The notes under the pieces were generated by a model. The model worked only from the letters and a program-made list of their open reading frames with translations, searched no databases and was not told where the DNA came from. Both the position numbers and the translations under genes were made by a program. Below are positions 35,128 to 45,222 of a stretch of 64,000 bases of DNA, piece after piece (position 1 is the stretch's first letter; every line of letters starts with the position of its first letter). Source of the DNA: Flavobacterium sp. KACC 22761 (GTDB taxonomy: Bacteria; Bacteroidota; Bacteroidia; Flavobacteriales; Flavobacteriaceae); the NCBI RefSeq assembly GCF_034058155.1, contig NZ_CP139148.1:1178001-1242000 (forward strand), read 5' to 3'.

Positions 35128-35129
35128 TC

Positions 35130-37892
35130 TTAATTCATTTTTTCTTCAAAAGGAATTGTCACATCAAAAATTTCATTTAAAAGCAAAACGATTTCTTCCA
35201 AATAAGAATTTAGGATTTGATGGGAGACAATCATATCCAAATCCTTATCTTCTTTTAACGCAAAAGGCAAAAATCCCGATTTTAGATTTTTAAAAGAAAT
35301 AATCCCGACTTCTATTGGCATTTCTCCAGCTTTTTTTTCATACATAAAGGCATAAGCCAAAACTTGAATAATTTTATCGTTTTTAAGCTCTTTTGTCAAT
35401 CCATTCCATGTTTTCAGTACAACATTGTTCTTTTCAACTTTTCCGGTCTTATAATCAATAATTCTTATCTTGCCGTTTCGTTGTTCGATACGGTCCACAT
35501 TTCCTTTTATAAGAACCGGAAATGGCAAACTTGGATGCATTAATTCACGTTGAAATGTTTGCTCCAAAGCAATGATCTTAATGGCATCTCCATTTTTAAT
35601 TGCTTCTAATTCCATTTTCAGAAAATTAAAAACATTTCGTTTTGCTACTTCAAAAGCCAAAAGATTTCGGCCTTTTTTAATTTCGCCTTCTTTATAAACT
35701 GCCTTAAACTGTTTTAAAACTTCGCCATCAAGAAGTGCAAAACATTTTACAATATCTTCTTCTGATATAAACCGTCCGATGAAAGGCTCATAAAGTTCTT
35801 TTAGAGTTTCGTGAATAATAGTCCCCAGTGTATTTAAAGCAATATTCTCCTCTACTTCTTCAACTTCACGAATGCGGAGTATTTTTTGGAAATAAAAATC
35901 AATTGGATTTCGAATATAACTTGTCAATGCCGATGGGGAAAAACCTGCCGAAGCAATTTCTTTCAAACGAACCATAACTTCCTCTGATTTTGGAATCACC
36001 ATAGGAAGATAAGCCGTTGTTGGCAAAACGGGATTATAAATATCAAAAGTCAATTTATGCTTGACTTGTTTTTCAACTTCCAACTGCGTAATAAATCGGC
36101 TTCGCTCTCCGGCATCCAAGCCATCGTTTTCAGTATTATAAATAAGATAAATATTTTTTGCTCTTTGTAACAAGTGGTAAAAATGATAGGTATAAATCGC
36201 ATCTTTTTCCTTAAAGGTTGGCAAGCCCAATTCCTTTTTCACATCATACGGAATAAACGAATTTTGAGACTTTCCAGCCGGAAACTTCCCTTCATTCATC
36301 GATGTAATAATTACCGTATCAAAATCCAATACACGGCTTTCCAGAACTCCCATTATCTGGAGACCACGCAAAGGCTCTCCTTCGAACGAAACTTCAGCAA
36401 CATCAATAATCTGTTTGTAAATAGCATGAAGCGTCTCAATATTATCAATGTGATTATGATTGGAATAATAATTAATCAGCTTGTTTATGACTTTAAAAAC
36501 CGCATAAACAAAAGATTTTGCTATTTTTTCGGCATCATTATCATTGTCAAAATTTTTCTTGATCAAAAGCAAAAGTTCTGAAATATTTTCAAGAACCGCT
36601 ATCGAGCCATTTTCCCATTTATTGAAGAGCAAATCAAATAAGTTTGATGACTTTCCATACAACTCCACAATCCTGGCTTGAGTAATGAATGTATAATTAT
36701 TCTCCTTGATAATTTTCACCAAATGGTTTGCATTTGCGTAAGGCGCCACGAGAGGATGCGTCAAAATATCCAAAACATCTTTATAATAAAACACATAACT
36801 TTCTCCCTTTCGCGAAAGCGCATTGGTATGCATTTTAAATAATTTTGCAATCAAAATTTGTGACGGATTGTTTTTTCCCGAATATCCCATCGTAATATTC
36901 AAGGCGCCAACCGAAGAAGGCAGAGAATATAAAACCGGAATCAGCAAGTTTTCTTCACCCAAAACAACCGCAACTTTATCAAGCGATCCCAGAGGATTTT
37001 CATCAATAAGTTTTTCTATTATGCTTCCTGCGATTTTTGCCTGACCAATAGTTTTTGGAGATCCAATTACTTGAATGTTTTTAGATTGCGAAAAATCATC
37101 TACAATCCATTCAAAAGGATGAAATTTATAATGCTTCCAATTTTCTTTAAATCGTCTTAAAAAAAGCCCTGCATCATGATACGGATCATTCAAAAAAGTT
37201 TGATCGGCATCCCAATATATTTTCGCTTGATCTAAAGCCAATAAATGTTGCACAATTTTTTCTTCTGCAGCATTCAAAGCATTAAAACCAGCAAAAATAA
37301 AAGAGCGATTAGCGACTGAATTTGAAAAATGATTTAAATTGTTTACCGCTTCACGATAAATCAATCCTTGGTATCCAATTCCTTTATTTAACAAATGATT
37401 ATACAACGCATCATAATACACAGGAAGTAATTTCCAGAAGTCAATATAATTTTCCAGAAGTTTGGTTTTATTTTCAACCTCTATGCCCCATTTTTTTATA
37501 TCCTCAATATCTTTCAAATAAGATAAAACATACAATGGATCTAGAAGATATCGATCGATCTCATTAAAGTCCTGCAAAAGCGTTTTTGCCCAATTAGCAA
37601 ATAATTCAAAAGATTGTTGATGTTGCTTTTCCGTAATCGACAAATACACTTCATAAAATTCGAATAAAAGCTCTATCGAATCTACCGATCTAATTGAGGC
37701 CACATCTTGCACAAAATCTTCAATGCTAACTATCTCAGGCGAAAGAATTGTTTTTTGAGTTTCTTTTTTCAAAGCTTCAATCAAAAAAACTTTTGCTCTT
37801 TTATTAGGTAGAATAATAGTTGTTTCTGCAAGCTTTTCTTCATAATTCTGAATTACAATGGCCGCAATTTTTTGTAGAAAAGATGTATTCAT
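35130..37892 (-). CDS. AddB-like PD-(D/E)XK nuclease
   Basis: The protein has 920 residues from MNTSFLQKIAAIVIQNYE; the longer frame to 37919 runs into a terminator hairpin and is rejected. The N-terminal helicase-like half lacks a Walker A (LPNKRAKVFL where it would be), as in inactive AddB/RexB-type partners. The C-terminus has the PD-(D/E)XK nuclease motif IRIIDYKTGK (about 830-840) followed by a QVLAYAFMYEK segment. With the AddA-like protein at 40822 it should form the double-strand-break end-resection complex. It heads the operon addB-small membrane protein-ABC ATPase. Confidence 0.85.
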   Translation of the reverse strand: MNTSFLQKIAAIVIQNYEEKLAETTIILPNKRAKVFLIEALKKETQKTILSPEIVSIEDFVQDVASIRSVDSIELLFEFYEVYLSITEKQHQQSFELFANWAKTLLQDFNEIDRYLLDPLYVLSYLKDIEDIKKWGIEVENKTKLLENYIDFWKLLPVYYDALYNHLLNKGIGYQGLIYREAVNNLNHFSNSVANRSFIFAGFNALNAAEEKIVQHLLALDQAKIYWDADQTFLNDPYHDAGLFLRRFKENWKHYKFHPFEWIVDDFSQSKNIQVIGSPKTIGQAKIAGSIIEKLIDENPLGSLDKVAVVLGEENLLIPVLYSLPSSVGALNITMGYSGKNNPSQILIAKLFKMHTNALSRKGESYVFYYKDVLDILTHPLVAPYANANHLVKIIKENNYTFITQARIVELYGKSSNLFDLLFNKWENGSIAVLENISELLLLIKKNFDNDNDAEKIAKSFVYAVFKVINKLINYYSNHNHIDNIETLHAIYKQIIDVAEVSFEGEPLRGLQIMGVLESRVLDFDTVIITSMNEGKFPAGKSQNSFIPYDVKKELGLPTFKEKDAIYTYHFYHLLQRAKNIYLIYNTENDGLDAGERSRFITQLEVEKQVKHKLTFDIYNPVLPTTAYLPMVIPKSEEVMVRLKEIASAGFSPSALTSYIRNPIDFYFQKILRIREVEEVEENIALNTLGTIIHETLKELYEPFIGRFISEEDIVKCFALLDGEVLKQFKAVYKEGEIKKGRNLLAFEVAKRNVFNFLKMELEAIKNGDAIKIIALEQTFQRELMHPSLPFPVLIKGNVDRIEQRNGKIRIIDYKTGKVEKNNVVLKTWNGLTKELKNDKIIQVLAYAFMYEKKAGEMPIEVGIISFKNLKSGFLPFALKEDKDLDMIVSHQILNSYLEEIVLLLNEIFDVTIPFEEKMN

Positions 37893-37906
37893 TTTATAAA
37901 AATAAA

Positions 37907-37935
37907 AAAAGCCATTCAATTAAGAATGGCTTTTA
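37907..37935 (-). terminator. Terminator of the OmpA-family gene
   Basis: A perfect 11-bp stem (AAAAGCCATTC / GAATGGCTTTT, loop 6) lies 22 bases past the ompA-type stop on the minus strand. It separates that gene from addB. Confidence 0.85.
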
Positions 37936-37956
37936 AGTATTTATTTAGAAAGTAAA

Positions 37957-39435
37957 TTATAGTTTACCTTCGTATTTAGAACCAATGTGTCTAATTTCAG
38001 TTCTTCTGTTTTGTGCTTTACCTGCAGCAGTTTTGTTGCTTGCAACTGGCTGAGAAGATCCAAATCCTTTAGAAGTTAAGTTCTCTGGGTTAACACCTCT
38101 TTGAACTAATGCATCTAACACAGCTTTAGCTCTGTCTTCAGAAAGTTTTTGGTTGATTTTAGCAGAACCTGTACTATCTGTGTGTCCTTCAATAGAGAAT
38201 TTCGCGTTTGGATAGTTAACAAGGATTTGCTTAATAGCATCTAATCTAGCTTGAGTTTCTTTATCTCCAGTTTTGAAAGTAGCTTTACCTGTGTTGAAGT
38301 AAACCGCTCTTGCTTGAACTTTAAGATCTTCTAAAGCTTCAGAAGTAACTTCTGGACAACCTCTGTTGCTAGCAGGTCCGTATACTGTAGGACAATCGTC
38401 ATCTTTATCAGCAACACCATCTTTGTCAGCGTCTAAGAAAGGACAACCACCATTTTCTTTTGGACCAGCAACTGTAGGACATTTGTCATCTTTATCAGCG
38501 ATTCCGTCACCGTCTGTATCAGGACAACCTTTTAAAGCAGCTAAACCAGCAACATCTGGACAAGCGTCATCTTTATCAGCAATTCCGTCTCCGTCAGTAT
38601 CAGGACATCCGTTTAATGCAGCTAAACCAAATACATCTGGACACGCGTCAGAAGCGTCAACGATTCCGTCACCATCAGTATCAGGACATCCGTTGAATTG
38701 TTTTAAACCAGCAACATCTGGACAAGCGTCATCTTTATCATAGATTCCGTCTCCGTCAGTATCTTTACCTCCGAATTTGAAGATAAGACCAGCTGTGTGT
38801 TGGAAGTGAGATGGAGAATCGATTTCACCATTACGGTCATTTCTTCCTGGAACTCCATCACCTGCAGCAACAGCCCATTTGTACTTAGTAGCAAGCTCAA
38901 GACCAATTGCATCAGTAAACCAAAAAGTAACTCCTGCACCTGGGTTTACAACACCAAAACTATCATCTCCTAAGAAAACATAACCTCCACCAATAGATAA
39001 CGAAGGATCAATTACTTTAGATTTGATTAACTCTTGGAAGCTGTATTTGATAGTAGCATCAATTCCGTAGTACATTAAATCACCAGGATTTGTAACAACC
39101 ATACCTCTTCCATCATGACCTGGAGCAGTTGGTCTGAAGTAAACTGCTTTATCAATTTTGTTTACAGATCCTTGTAAACCAACTGAGAAACCATGTCCAA
39201 CGTATCTATTTACTCCAATGTAAGACAAAGAAGGTAAAATGTTCCAGTTGTCTTTTACTGCAAATGGTTGAGAAAAATGTTGATCGAACCAACCATGTCC
39301 TCCGCCTGCACTTGTTCTTGTATCCACTGCATTAACTCCAAAAGAGATCGCCCATGGATTGTTGCTGTCTTGTGCGTGAGAACTTAAACCCATCACCATC
39401 ATCACAGCAACTAAAAGTTTGTTAAGATGTTTCAT
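37957..39435 (-). CDS. OmpA-family outer membrane protein with TSP3 repeats
   Basis: The protein has 492 residues. A signal peptide ([21 protein letters not shown]) is followed by a beta-barrel-like half (about 25-225), five thrombospondin-type-3 calcium-binding repeats of about 27 residues each ([19 protein letters not shown], about 228-360) and a C-terminal OmpA peptidoglycan-binding domain ([23 protein letters not shown]). It anchors the outer membrane to the wall. It has a near-consensus promoter and its own terminator, which fits high expression. Confidence 0.93.
   Translation of the reverse strand: MKHLNKLLVAVMMVMGLSSHAQDSNNPWAISFGVNAVDTRTSAGGGHGWFDQHFSQPFAVKDNWNILPSLSYIGVNRYVGHGFSVGLQGSVNKIDKAVYFRPTAPGHDGRGMVVTNPGDLMYYGIDATIKYSFQELIKSKVIDPSLSIGGGYVFLGDDSFGVVNPGAGVTFWFTDAIGLELATKYKWAVAAGDGVPGRNDRNGEIDSPSHFQHTAGLIFKFGGKDTDGDGIYDKDDACPDVAGLKQFNGCPDTDGDGIVDASDACPDVFGLAALNGCPDTDGDGIADKDDACPDVAGLAALKGCPDTDGDGIADKDDKCPTVAGPKENGGCPFLDADKDGVADKDDDCPTVYGPASNRGCPEVTSEALEDLKVQARAVYFNTGKATFKTGDKETQARLDAIKQILVNYPNAKFSIEGHTDSTGSAKINQKLSEDRAKAVLDALVQRGVNPENLTSKGFGSSQPVASNKTAAGKAQNRRTEIRHIGSKYEGKL
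38370..38765 (-). repeat. Tandem TSP3-coding repeats inside the OmpA-family gene
   Basis: About five imperfect tandem copies of an 81-base unit encode the calcium-binding TSP3 repeats. Neighbouring copies share long identical DNA stretches, so copy number may vary between strains. Confidence 0.75.
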
Positions 39436-39472
39436 ACTTAATTTTTTTAATTACAATTTAGTTAATTACAAG

Positions 39473-39502
39473 CAAAAGTAACACCAAATTTTTTAAATAC
39501 AA
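39473..39502 (-). promoter_or_regulatory. Promoter of the OmpA-family gene
   Basis: The minus strand has TTG (39500-39502), a 19-base spacer and TACTTTTG (39473-39480): a full consensus match, with a leader of about 30 bases before the ATG. Confidence 0.6.
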
Positions 39503-39548
39503 AATGAAATGTTAAAAAAAACCTACAAAAATTTACTGAATATGGTAA

Positions 39549-40742
39549 TTATATAACTTTTAACATTTTACCTGTTAATGTAAATGCTTCTATGGCCTTG
39601 TCTAAGTGTTCTTTAGTATGCGCTGCAGAAAGTTGTACTCGTATTCTAGCCTTATCTTTTGGAACTACAGGAAAAAAGAATCCGATTACGTAAATTCCTT
39701 CTTTTAGCAATTCATTCGCCATAGTTTGCGACAATTTTGCATCATACAGCATAACAGGTACAATTGCCGAATCACCATCTATAATATCAAAACCGGCTTT
39801 TTTCATGCCTTCTTTAAAATAGCTGGTGTTCCATTCTAGTTTATCACGAAGCGTTGTATCTTTTTCTAGCAATTCAAACACTTTTATTGAAGCGCCAACA
39901 ATTGCAGGAGCCAATGAATTTGAAAACAAATAAGGTCTTGAACGTTGACGCAAGATCTCTATGATTTCTTTTTTCGCTGTTGTATAACCTCCCATTGCAC
40001 CACCCAAAGCTTTACCTAATGTTCCAGTTATAATATCAACACGTCCCATTACGCCTTTTGCCTCAAGGGTTCCTTTTCCTGTCGCACCTATAAATCCGGC
40101 AGCATGACATTCGTCAACCATTACCATTGCATCGTATTTATCAGCTAAGTCGCAAATTTTATCAAGAGGAGCCACCAAACCGTCCATTGAGAAAACGCCG
40201 TCAGTTACAATTAATTTAAAACGAGAACCAGCTTCTGTTGCTTTAATTAATTGCTGTTCTAAATCTTCCATATTGCTATTTTCATAGCGATAGCGAGCTG
40301 CTTTGCACAAACGAACTCCATCTATAATCGAAGCATGATTTAAACTATCAGAAATAATTGCATCGTTTTCTCCTAATAATGGCTCAAAAACACCACCGTT
40401 TGCATCAAAAGCAGCTGCATACAATATGGTATCCTCTGTTCCATAAAAATCGGCAATCTTTTTTTCTAAAGTCTTATGAATATCTTGCGTTCCGCAAATA
40501 AAACGAACAGAAGACATTCCAAATCCGTGAGTATCCATCGCATCTTTTGCTGCTTGAACAACTTCTGGATGAGAAGAAAGCCCCAAATAATTGTTCGCAC
40601 AAAAATTCAAAACAGTCTCTCCTGTCGAAATTGTAATTTCAGCTCCCTGAGCCGAAGTTATGATACGCTCTTTTTTGAAAATTCCATTTTCTTCAATAGT
40701 CTGCAATTCATTTTGCAGATGCTCTTTAATTTTACCGTACAT
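39549..40742 (-). CDS. kbl: Glycine C-acetyltransferase (2-amino-3-ketobutyrate CoA ligase)
   Basis: The protein has 397 residues, a PLP-dependent alpha-oxoamine synthase. The PLP Lys lies in [15 protein letters not shown] (about 245) and [10 protein letters not shown] holds the PLP-stacking region. It cleaves 2-amino-3-ketobutyrate to glycine and acetyl-CoA in threonine degradation. No threonine dehydrogenase is adjacent; the gene lies between the OmpA-family gene and addA. Confidence 0.92.
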   Translation of the reverse strand: MYGKIKEHLQNELQTIEENGIFKKERIITSAQGAEITISTGETVLNFCANNYLGLSSHPEVVQAAKDAMDTHGFGMSSVRFICGTQDIHKTLEKKIADFYGTEDTILYAAAFDANGGVFEPLLGENDAIISDSLNHASIIDGVRLCKAARYRYENSNMEDLEQQLIKATEAGSRFKLIVTDGVFSMDGLVAPLDKICDLADKYDAMVMVDECHAAGFIGATGKGTLEAKGVMGRVDIITGTLGKALGGAMGGYTTAKKEIIEILRQRSRPYLFSNSLAPAIVGASIKVFELLEKDTTLRDKLEWNTSYFKEGMKKAGFDIIDGDSAIVPVMLYDAKLSQTMANELLKEGIYVIGFFFPVVPKDKARIRVQLSAAHTKEHLDKAIEAFTLTGKMLKVI

Positions 40743-40821
40743 TTCCTTATATTTAAAACGTTAAAAATTAACAACTTATTCATAAAAAAGCCATTAATTC
40801 CTTAACTTCTGATTAATTTTT

Positions 40822-43800
40822 TCACAAATTTACTACATCGATTTCGGTTCCTATATACACCAAAGCCTTTTTTAACACTTTATACCCTAAATACTCAATT
40901 GCATCTTGATATTCTTGAATTTGTTGTTTATATTTCGGATTTACGGCACCAGTTTTATAATCCAACAAATAGGCATTTTTATCGGCAGTTAGCACAACGC
41001 GATCTGGTTTAAGGATTTTTCCTTCTTTTTGAACAATAGTCTGCTCGTTTAATATTTTATTGTTTCCTTCAAAACAAATGTCCAATTCAGCGTGATTCAC
41101 AATCTCTTGTATCGTTTTAAAAACCTGATTTTTCTGACCAAACTTGATCAAACCTTCTTCAATTGCTTTTGTAACAGCCAAATCGACATCGGATTTATCT
41201 TTAACAAAAGCCATAATCTCGTGAATCACATTTCCATACGATATTGCTTCCTGCTGATGCGTTCCCCACATTAAAGCTTCGCGTTGGGCAATTTTTATGT
41301 TTTTTGGATTTAAAACTTCTTTTACAATCGGAATTTCTTTTACAGAATTTACCACTTCTACAGAAGCCGATAATTTCGCCGAATTTCCAAACTCATATTC
41401 TAGTTTTTCTGAATCATAAATATTCTGATGAATCAAATATTTAATAAAAAAAGAAGCCATATTATTCGGCAATTCACCATCTTTTCTTTCTTTCAAAGAT
41501 TGCGAAATAACATACAACTGCTCTTCGGCACGCGTCAAAGCCACGTATAAAACATTGATATTGTCCAGAAGTTCTTCTTGCTTTTTCAAATTAAAAACTG
41601 CCGAAGCGCTTTCGCCAAAACCTTCAACCGCACTGCTGTTGTCAATCAAAGCTTTAGGAACATTTAAATCTGCATCTTCAGTGTCAAGCCATAATTTGTC
41701 TTTCGGTTTTCGATTATAATCTTCTTCGGCAAAAGGCATAATCACGACCGGAAACTCCAAACCTTTCGATTTATGAATCGTCATAATTCGGACCGCGTTA
41801 TTTCCTTCTGGCGACGGAATACTGAATTTCTCTGCGTTTTTTTCCCAGTAAACCAAAAAATCAGCAACACCAGCCTGATTTCTGATATCTCTTTCCAAAA
41901 CTATATCCATAAAAAACTGGACATAAGCATTTCCTTCAGAAGGCAAAATAAATTTAGAGATGATGATTTCTACGGCTTCATATAACGACTTTTTCCGAAC
42001 ATCTTCAAAAGACAACGAAACATCAAAAGTCAGAAGCCATTTTTCGAAATCAGCTTCTGCTTTATTGGACATTCCCTCAGCAATAAAATCATGAATAGGC
42101 ATTTCAGAATTTACATTTGAAGCTAAAAAATGAAGGAAATTTGCTTTCGATTCTAAATCGGCGCTATTGTTCAAATATTTTAAAAGATGAATAATTAATC
42201 GAACTTCAGTCGCATTTTGAATCATCAAAGTTTCCGAAGATAATAGCGGAATATTTTGTTCTGTCAAATAATTTGCAATCGCAATTCCTTGATCTCTTTT
42301 TCGAGTCAGCACAACGATATCTCTATATTGAAACCCTTCTCGAACAACTTTTAAAATCGTATTCAAAGTTGCCAAAACATATAAATCTGATTTTTCAAGT
42401 GCTTCCTCTTCATCATCTGAATCTGTCTTTTCAATAATAGGAAGAAATGAGATATTCACATAACCGCCTTCTTTTGAATTTGCATTTTGAAAGCTGTGAT
42501 TTTCATATAAATCTTTATAATCTTCATTTGAAAACTCCGAGGCAATCAGTTTAAAAAATTTATTGTTGAAATCAATAACTTCGCTATAACTTCTGTAATT
42601 GGTATTTAAATGCCGAATTTGCTTATCTGGATTATTAAACGGATTTGTGTCTTTGCTCAAATCAATAAACTGTTCTGCTTTTCCTCCGCGCCAGCGATAA
42701 ATAGATTGTTTTGGATCGCCAACAATCATCAGCGTTCCTTTATTTCCTAAATCATCTAAACCAGAAAGCGAATTATCGATCAGCGGAATTAAATTTTGCC
42801 ATTGCATTTCAGAAGTGTCCTGAAATTCGTCAATAAAAAAATGACGATACCGCTCACCTAAACGCTCATAAATAAACGGCGCCGGTTGATTTTGAATTTC
42901 GCGGTGAATAATTGCATTGAATTCTGAAATCGACAAAATATTTTGTTCAGATTGAATTTTTGCCAACTCATTACTCACTGTGTTTAGCAACGAAAGTGGC
43001 GTTATATTTTTAAGAAAGGCTTTGTAAAAATCTCTTTTTTCGAAATTCTTATAAATTTTGCTCAGAATTTGAAGCAGTTCTGGAATAATATTTTCAATTA
43101 AAGCCCTGTCTTTAGCCGTTTTATTAATAGCAATATCATCAAACTCGTGAAAAGTCTTATTTCTTGGATTGAATTTTCCGTCACGAATACTTTCCAAATG
43201 ATTTGGAAAAGTACCGCGAGAAAAAGATTTTAAATCAATTCCGTTTTTGTCAATTAATTCAAGCGCTTCTTTTGCCCAACTTTCATTCTCTGATTCTAAA
43301 TCTTTGCAAAGAGCAAGCATTTTCTTTTTGATCTCAATAAACTCTTCGATCGACTTATCGTGAAAATGCAAAATCTCGTTTCGATTATTTTCGTTCAAAA
43401 CCAATCTTCCGGTTTCCAAAATTTCACGAGAAACATCCCAACTTTTGTCGTCGTCGGTTTTTTCCATTGTAAAATCGATGAGCAATTTTGTCAAAGTTTC
43501 ATCTTGACCAGCCTGCGCAATAATCGCGTCAACCGCTTCGACCAATAAATTTTCAGTATCCAATGTAACTTCAAAAGTCATGGGAAGATTTAAATCATGG
43601 GCAAAAGCGCGAATCACTTTATGCGTAAATTTATCAATGGTAGAAATATCAAAAGCAGCATAATTATGAATAAGATGCTTTATGATATTTTGAGATTTTG
43701 TTTTGATTTTAATAATCGAAAGTCCGGTTTCTCGAGACAAATCCTCCATCAAGGCAACTGCTTTTTCTGAAGGTTCCTCTTTTGCAAATTCAGACAAATT

Positions 43801-43980
43801 GCCAACAATACGGCTTTTCATTTCATGAACCGCTTTGTTGGTAAAGGTTATCGCCAAAATATTTCGATAGGCATCATTTTTTGGCGAAGAAAGAATAATT
43901 TTAAGATATTCTTTAACCAAAGTATAGGTCTTTCCAGATCCTGCAGAAGCATCATAAATTGAGAAAGACGGACTTTGCAT
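40822..43980 (-). CDS. AddA-like UvrD/Rep helicase with C-terminal nuclease domain
   Basis: The protein has 1052 residues. The superfamily 1 helicase Walker A is ASAGSGKTYTL (about 10-20), motif II is FFIDEFQDTSEMQW, motif III/IV includes GDPKQSIYRWRGG, motif V TIHKSKGLEFPVV and motif VI NVLYVALTRAEEQLYV. The PD-(D/E)XK nuclease is at the C-terminus (YLLDYKTGAVN, then KQQIQEYQDAIEYLG). It is the motor of an AddAB-type recombination nuclease with the AddB-like protein 3 kb downstream. Confidence 0.9.
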   Translation of the reverse strand: MQSPSFSIYDASAGSGKTYTLVKEYLKIILSSPKNDAYRNILAITFTNKAVHEMKSRIVGNLSEFAKEEPSEKAVALMEDLSRETGLSIIKIKTKSQNIIKHLIHNYAAFDISTIDKFTHKVIRAFAHDLNLPMTFEVTLDTENLLVEAVDAIIAQAGQDETLTKLLIDFTMEKTDDDKSWDVSREILETGRLVLNENNRNEILHFHDKSIEEFIEIKKKMLALCKDLESENESWAKEALELIDKNGIDLKSFSRGTFPNHLESIRDGKFNPRNKTFHEFDDIAINKTAKDRALIENIIPELLQILSKIYKNFEKRDFYKAFLKNITPLSLLNTVSNELAKIQSEQNILSISEFNAIIHREIQNQPAPFIYERLGERYRHFFIDEFQDTSEMQWQNLIPLIDNSLSGLDDLGNKGTLMIVGDPKQSIYRWRGGKAEQFIDLSKDTNPFNNPDKQIRHLNTNYRSYSEVIDFNNKFFKLIASEFSNEDYKDLYENHSFQNANSKEGGYVNISFLPIIEKTDSDDEEEALEKSDLYVLATLNTILKVVREGFQYRDIVVLTRKRDQGIAIANYLTEQNIPLLSSETLMIQNATEVRLIIHLLKYLNNSADLESKANFLHFLASNVNSEMPIHDFIAEGMSNKAEADFEKWLLTFDVSLSFEDVRKKSLYEAVEIIISKFILPSEGNAYVQFFMDIVLERDIRNQAGVADFLVYWEKNAEKFSIPSPEGNNAVRIMTIHKSKGLEFPVVIMPFAEEDYNRKPKDKLWLDTEDADLNVPKALIDNSSAVEGFGESASAVFNLKKQEELLDNINVLYVALTRAEEQLYVISQSLKERKDGELPNNMASFFIKYLIHQNIYDSEKLEYEFGNSAKLSASVEVVNSVKEIPIVKEVLNPKNIKIAQREALMWGTHQQEAISYGNVIHEIMAFVKDKSDVDLAVTKAIEEGLIKFGQKNQVFKTIQEIVNHAELDICFEGNNKILNEQTIVQKEGKILKPDRVVLTADKNAYLLDYKTGAVNPKYKQQIQEYQDAIEYLGYKVLKKALVYIGTEIDVVNL

Positions 43981-44034
43981 AGTTAGTTTTTTTTGTCTCG
44001 TAAAAATAGCACAAAATATTTAACCCCAATAATG

Positions 44035-44098
44035 AAAAATTCCAAATTCCAATATCTGTTTGCTGCGAATGCGCTAAATATTGGAATTTAGAATTTTG
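44035..44098. repeat. Inverted repeat of AAATTCCAA words
   Basis: A 21-base arm at 44035-44055 pairs with 44078-44098 with one mismatch. The word AATTCCAA is shared with 26742 and 55847. It lies just past the lspA stop and may double as a terminator for lspA. Confidence 0.6.
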
Positions 44099-44119
44099 AA
44101 AATTTTGGAATTTTTAAAT

Positions 44120-44719
44120 TTATGCGTGCTTTGGAAATGCTCTTTTATTGAAAACTAACAAAATACCAACTCCTGTAGAAATCGCCACATCGGCAACATT
44201 GAAAATGGCATTAAAGAATGCAAAATGTTTTCCGCCAAAAATAGGAAGCCAAGTTGGAAGATTTCCTTCCCAAATTGGGAAATAAAACATATCTACCACC
44301 AAACCATGAAACCAAGTTCCGTATGGATTAGGAGAAAAAAGCGTTGCAATATTATGTTCGCTGCCGTCAAATATAACTCCGTAAAAAACTGAGTCTATAA
44401 TGTTACCCGCCGCTCCTGCAAAAATTAATGCAATTGCAACGATCAAATAAGTAGAATGGTGCTTTTTGACCGCATCTGCAAGCCACCACCCGATTCCGAA
44501 AACGGCGAAAATTCTAAACACTGTCAAAATCAGTTTTCCATATTCCCCAGGAATTTTTGTTCCCCAAGCCATTCCTTCATTTTCAATAAAGTGAATTTTA
44601 AACCAATCGAAAACAGGAAATTCATCTCCAAGGATAAAATTTGTTTTGACATAGATTTTTGACCACTGATCAACAATTAAAACTAAGAATATAAGGAAAT
44701 ACGCTTTTCGTAATGACAT
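44120..44719 (-). CDS. lspA: Lipoprotein signal peptidase (signal peptidase II)
   Basis: The protein has 199 residues from MSLRKAYFLIFLVLIVDQWSK; an upstream in-frame start at 44749 lies before a -7 box and is rejected. Four membrane helices and the two catalytic Asp motifs are present: AGAAGNIIDS and FNVADVAISTG. It removes lipoprotein signal peptides at the inner membrane. Slightly longer than the proteobacterial enzyme, as usual in Bacteroidota. Confidence 0.94.
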   Translation of the reverse strand: MSLRKAYFLIFLVLIVDQWSKIYVKTNFILGDEFPVFDWFKIHFIENEGMAWGTKIPGEYGKLILTVFRIFAVFGIGWWLADAVKKHHSTYLIVAIALIFAGAAGNIIDSVFYGVIFDGSEHNIATLFSPNPYGTWFHGLVVDMFYFPIWEGNLPTWLPIFGGKHFAFFNAIFNVADVAISTGVGILLVFNKRAFPKHA

Positions 44720-44737
44720 TTTATAAATTTTTGATGG

Positions 44738-44745
44738 CAAAAATA
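44738..44745 (-). promoter_or_regulatory. Candidate -7 element for lspA
   Basis: The minus strand reads TATTTTTG, an exact match 19 bases before the chosen ATG at 44719. Confidence 0.45.
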
Positions 44746-44762
44746 ACAATTAAATCAAAAGA

Positions 44763-44781
44763 AACGCTCCATAAGGAGCGT
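44763..44781 (-). terminator. Terminator of the 67-residue gene
   Basis: A perfect 8-bp stem (AACGCTCC / GGAGCGTT, loop 3) followed on the minus strand by TTCTTTTG lies past the small gene's stop. Confidence 0.55.
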
Positions 44782-44841
44782 TAATTCTTTTACAATAATA
44801 GCAATTACAGCCTTAACATTTATTCTAAGCTGTAAAAAAAC

Positions 44842-45045
44842 TTATTTCTTATCTGAAGCGTGTGCCGAATCACCAAAAAAGCCAGAAATAGATTTTACCA
44901 AGCTTTTGTCCTCTTTTCCTGCATTTACTTTTTTAGCTTCATCCTTTTTAATAGCTGCCTTTAATTTTAAACGCATTTTTTCAAAATCCTTCATTCTATG
45001 CTCAACATCAGAATTTACATCTTTGAATTTCAATATCTTAGTCAT
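44842..45045 (-). CDS. Small charged hypothetical protein
   Basis: The protein has 67 residues and is strongly charged (KKDEAKKVNAGKEDK); a helical N-terminal half has heptad-like spacing (VEHRMKDFEKMRLKLKAAIKK). No membrane segment or cysteine. I do not recognise it. Support comes from its terminator and from its sensible codon content; no promoter word was seen. Confidence 0.6.
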   Translation of the reverse strand: MTKILKFKDVNSDVEHRMKDFEKMRLKLKAAIKKDEAKKVNAGKEDKSLVKSISGFFGDSAHASDKK

Positions 45046-45113
45046 AATATGAGTTTTTATATTAAAAATGAAATAATTAACAGTTTGGCATTACAATGAT
45101 ACATAATTTAATC

Positions 45114-45121
45114 TATATTTG
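45114..45121 (+). promoter_or_regulatory. Candidate -7 element for the Roadblock/LC7 pair
   Basis: TATATTTG matches TAnnTTTG about 100 bases before the first Roadblock gene; the nearest TTG is 26 bases further up, too far for a standard -33. Confidence 0.35.
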
Positions 45122-45222
45122 TTCATAAATTTTAACAGTTGTTTATCAAACACCACAAATAAAGCCCCAAAACAGCCGTTAGCCCCAAAACAGTTGAACA
45201 ATATTTCTAAATCCTACAAAAC

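Noticed and set aside
36174..36581. 135-codon open frame on the plus strand
   Set aside because: It lies wholly within the AddB-like gene on the opposite strand and looks like a shadow frame (Ile/Asn-rich).
38370..38765. Regularly spaced repeats that could suggest a CRISPR array
   Set aside because: The repeats are in frame, encode TSP3 calcium-binding units and lack unique spacers; no cas genes are present.
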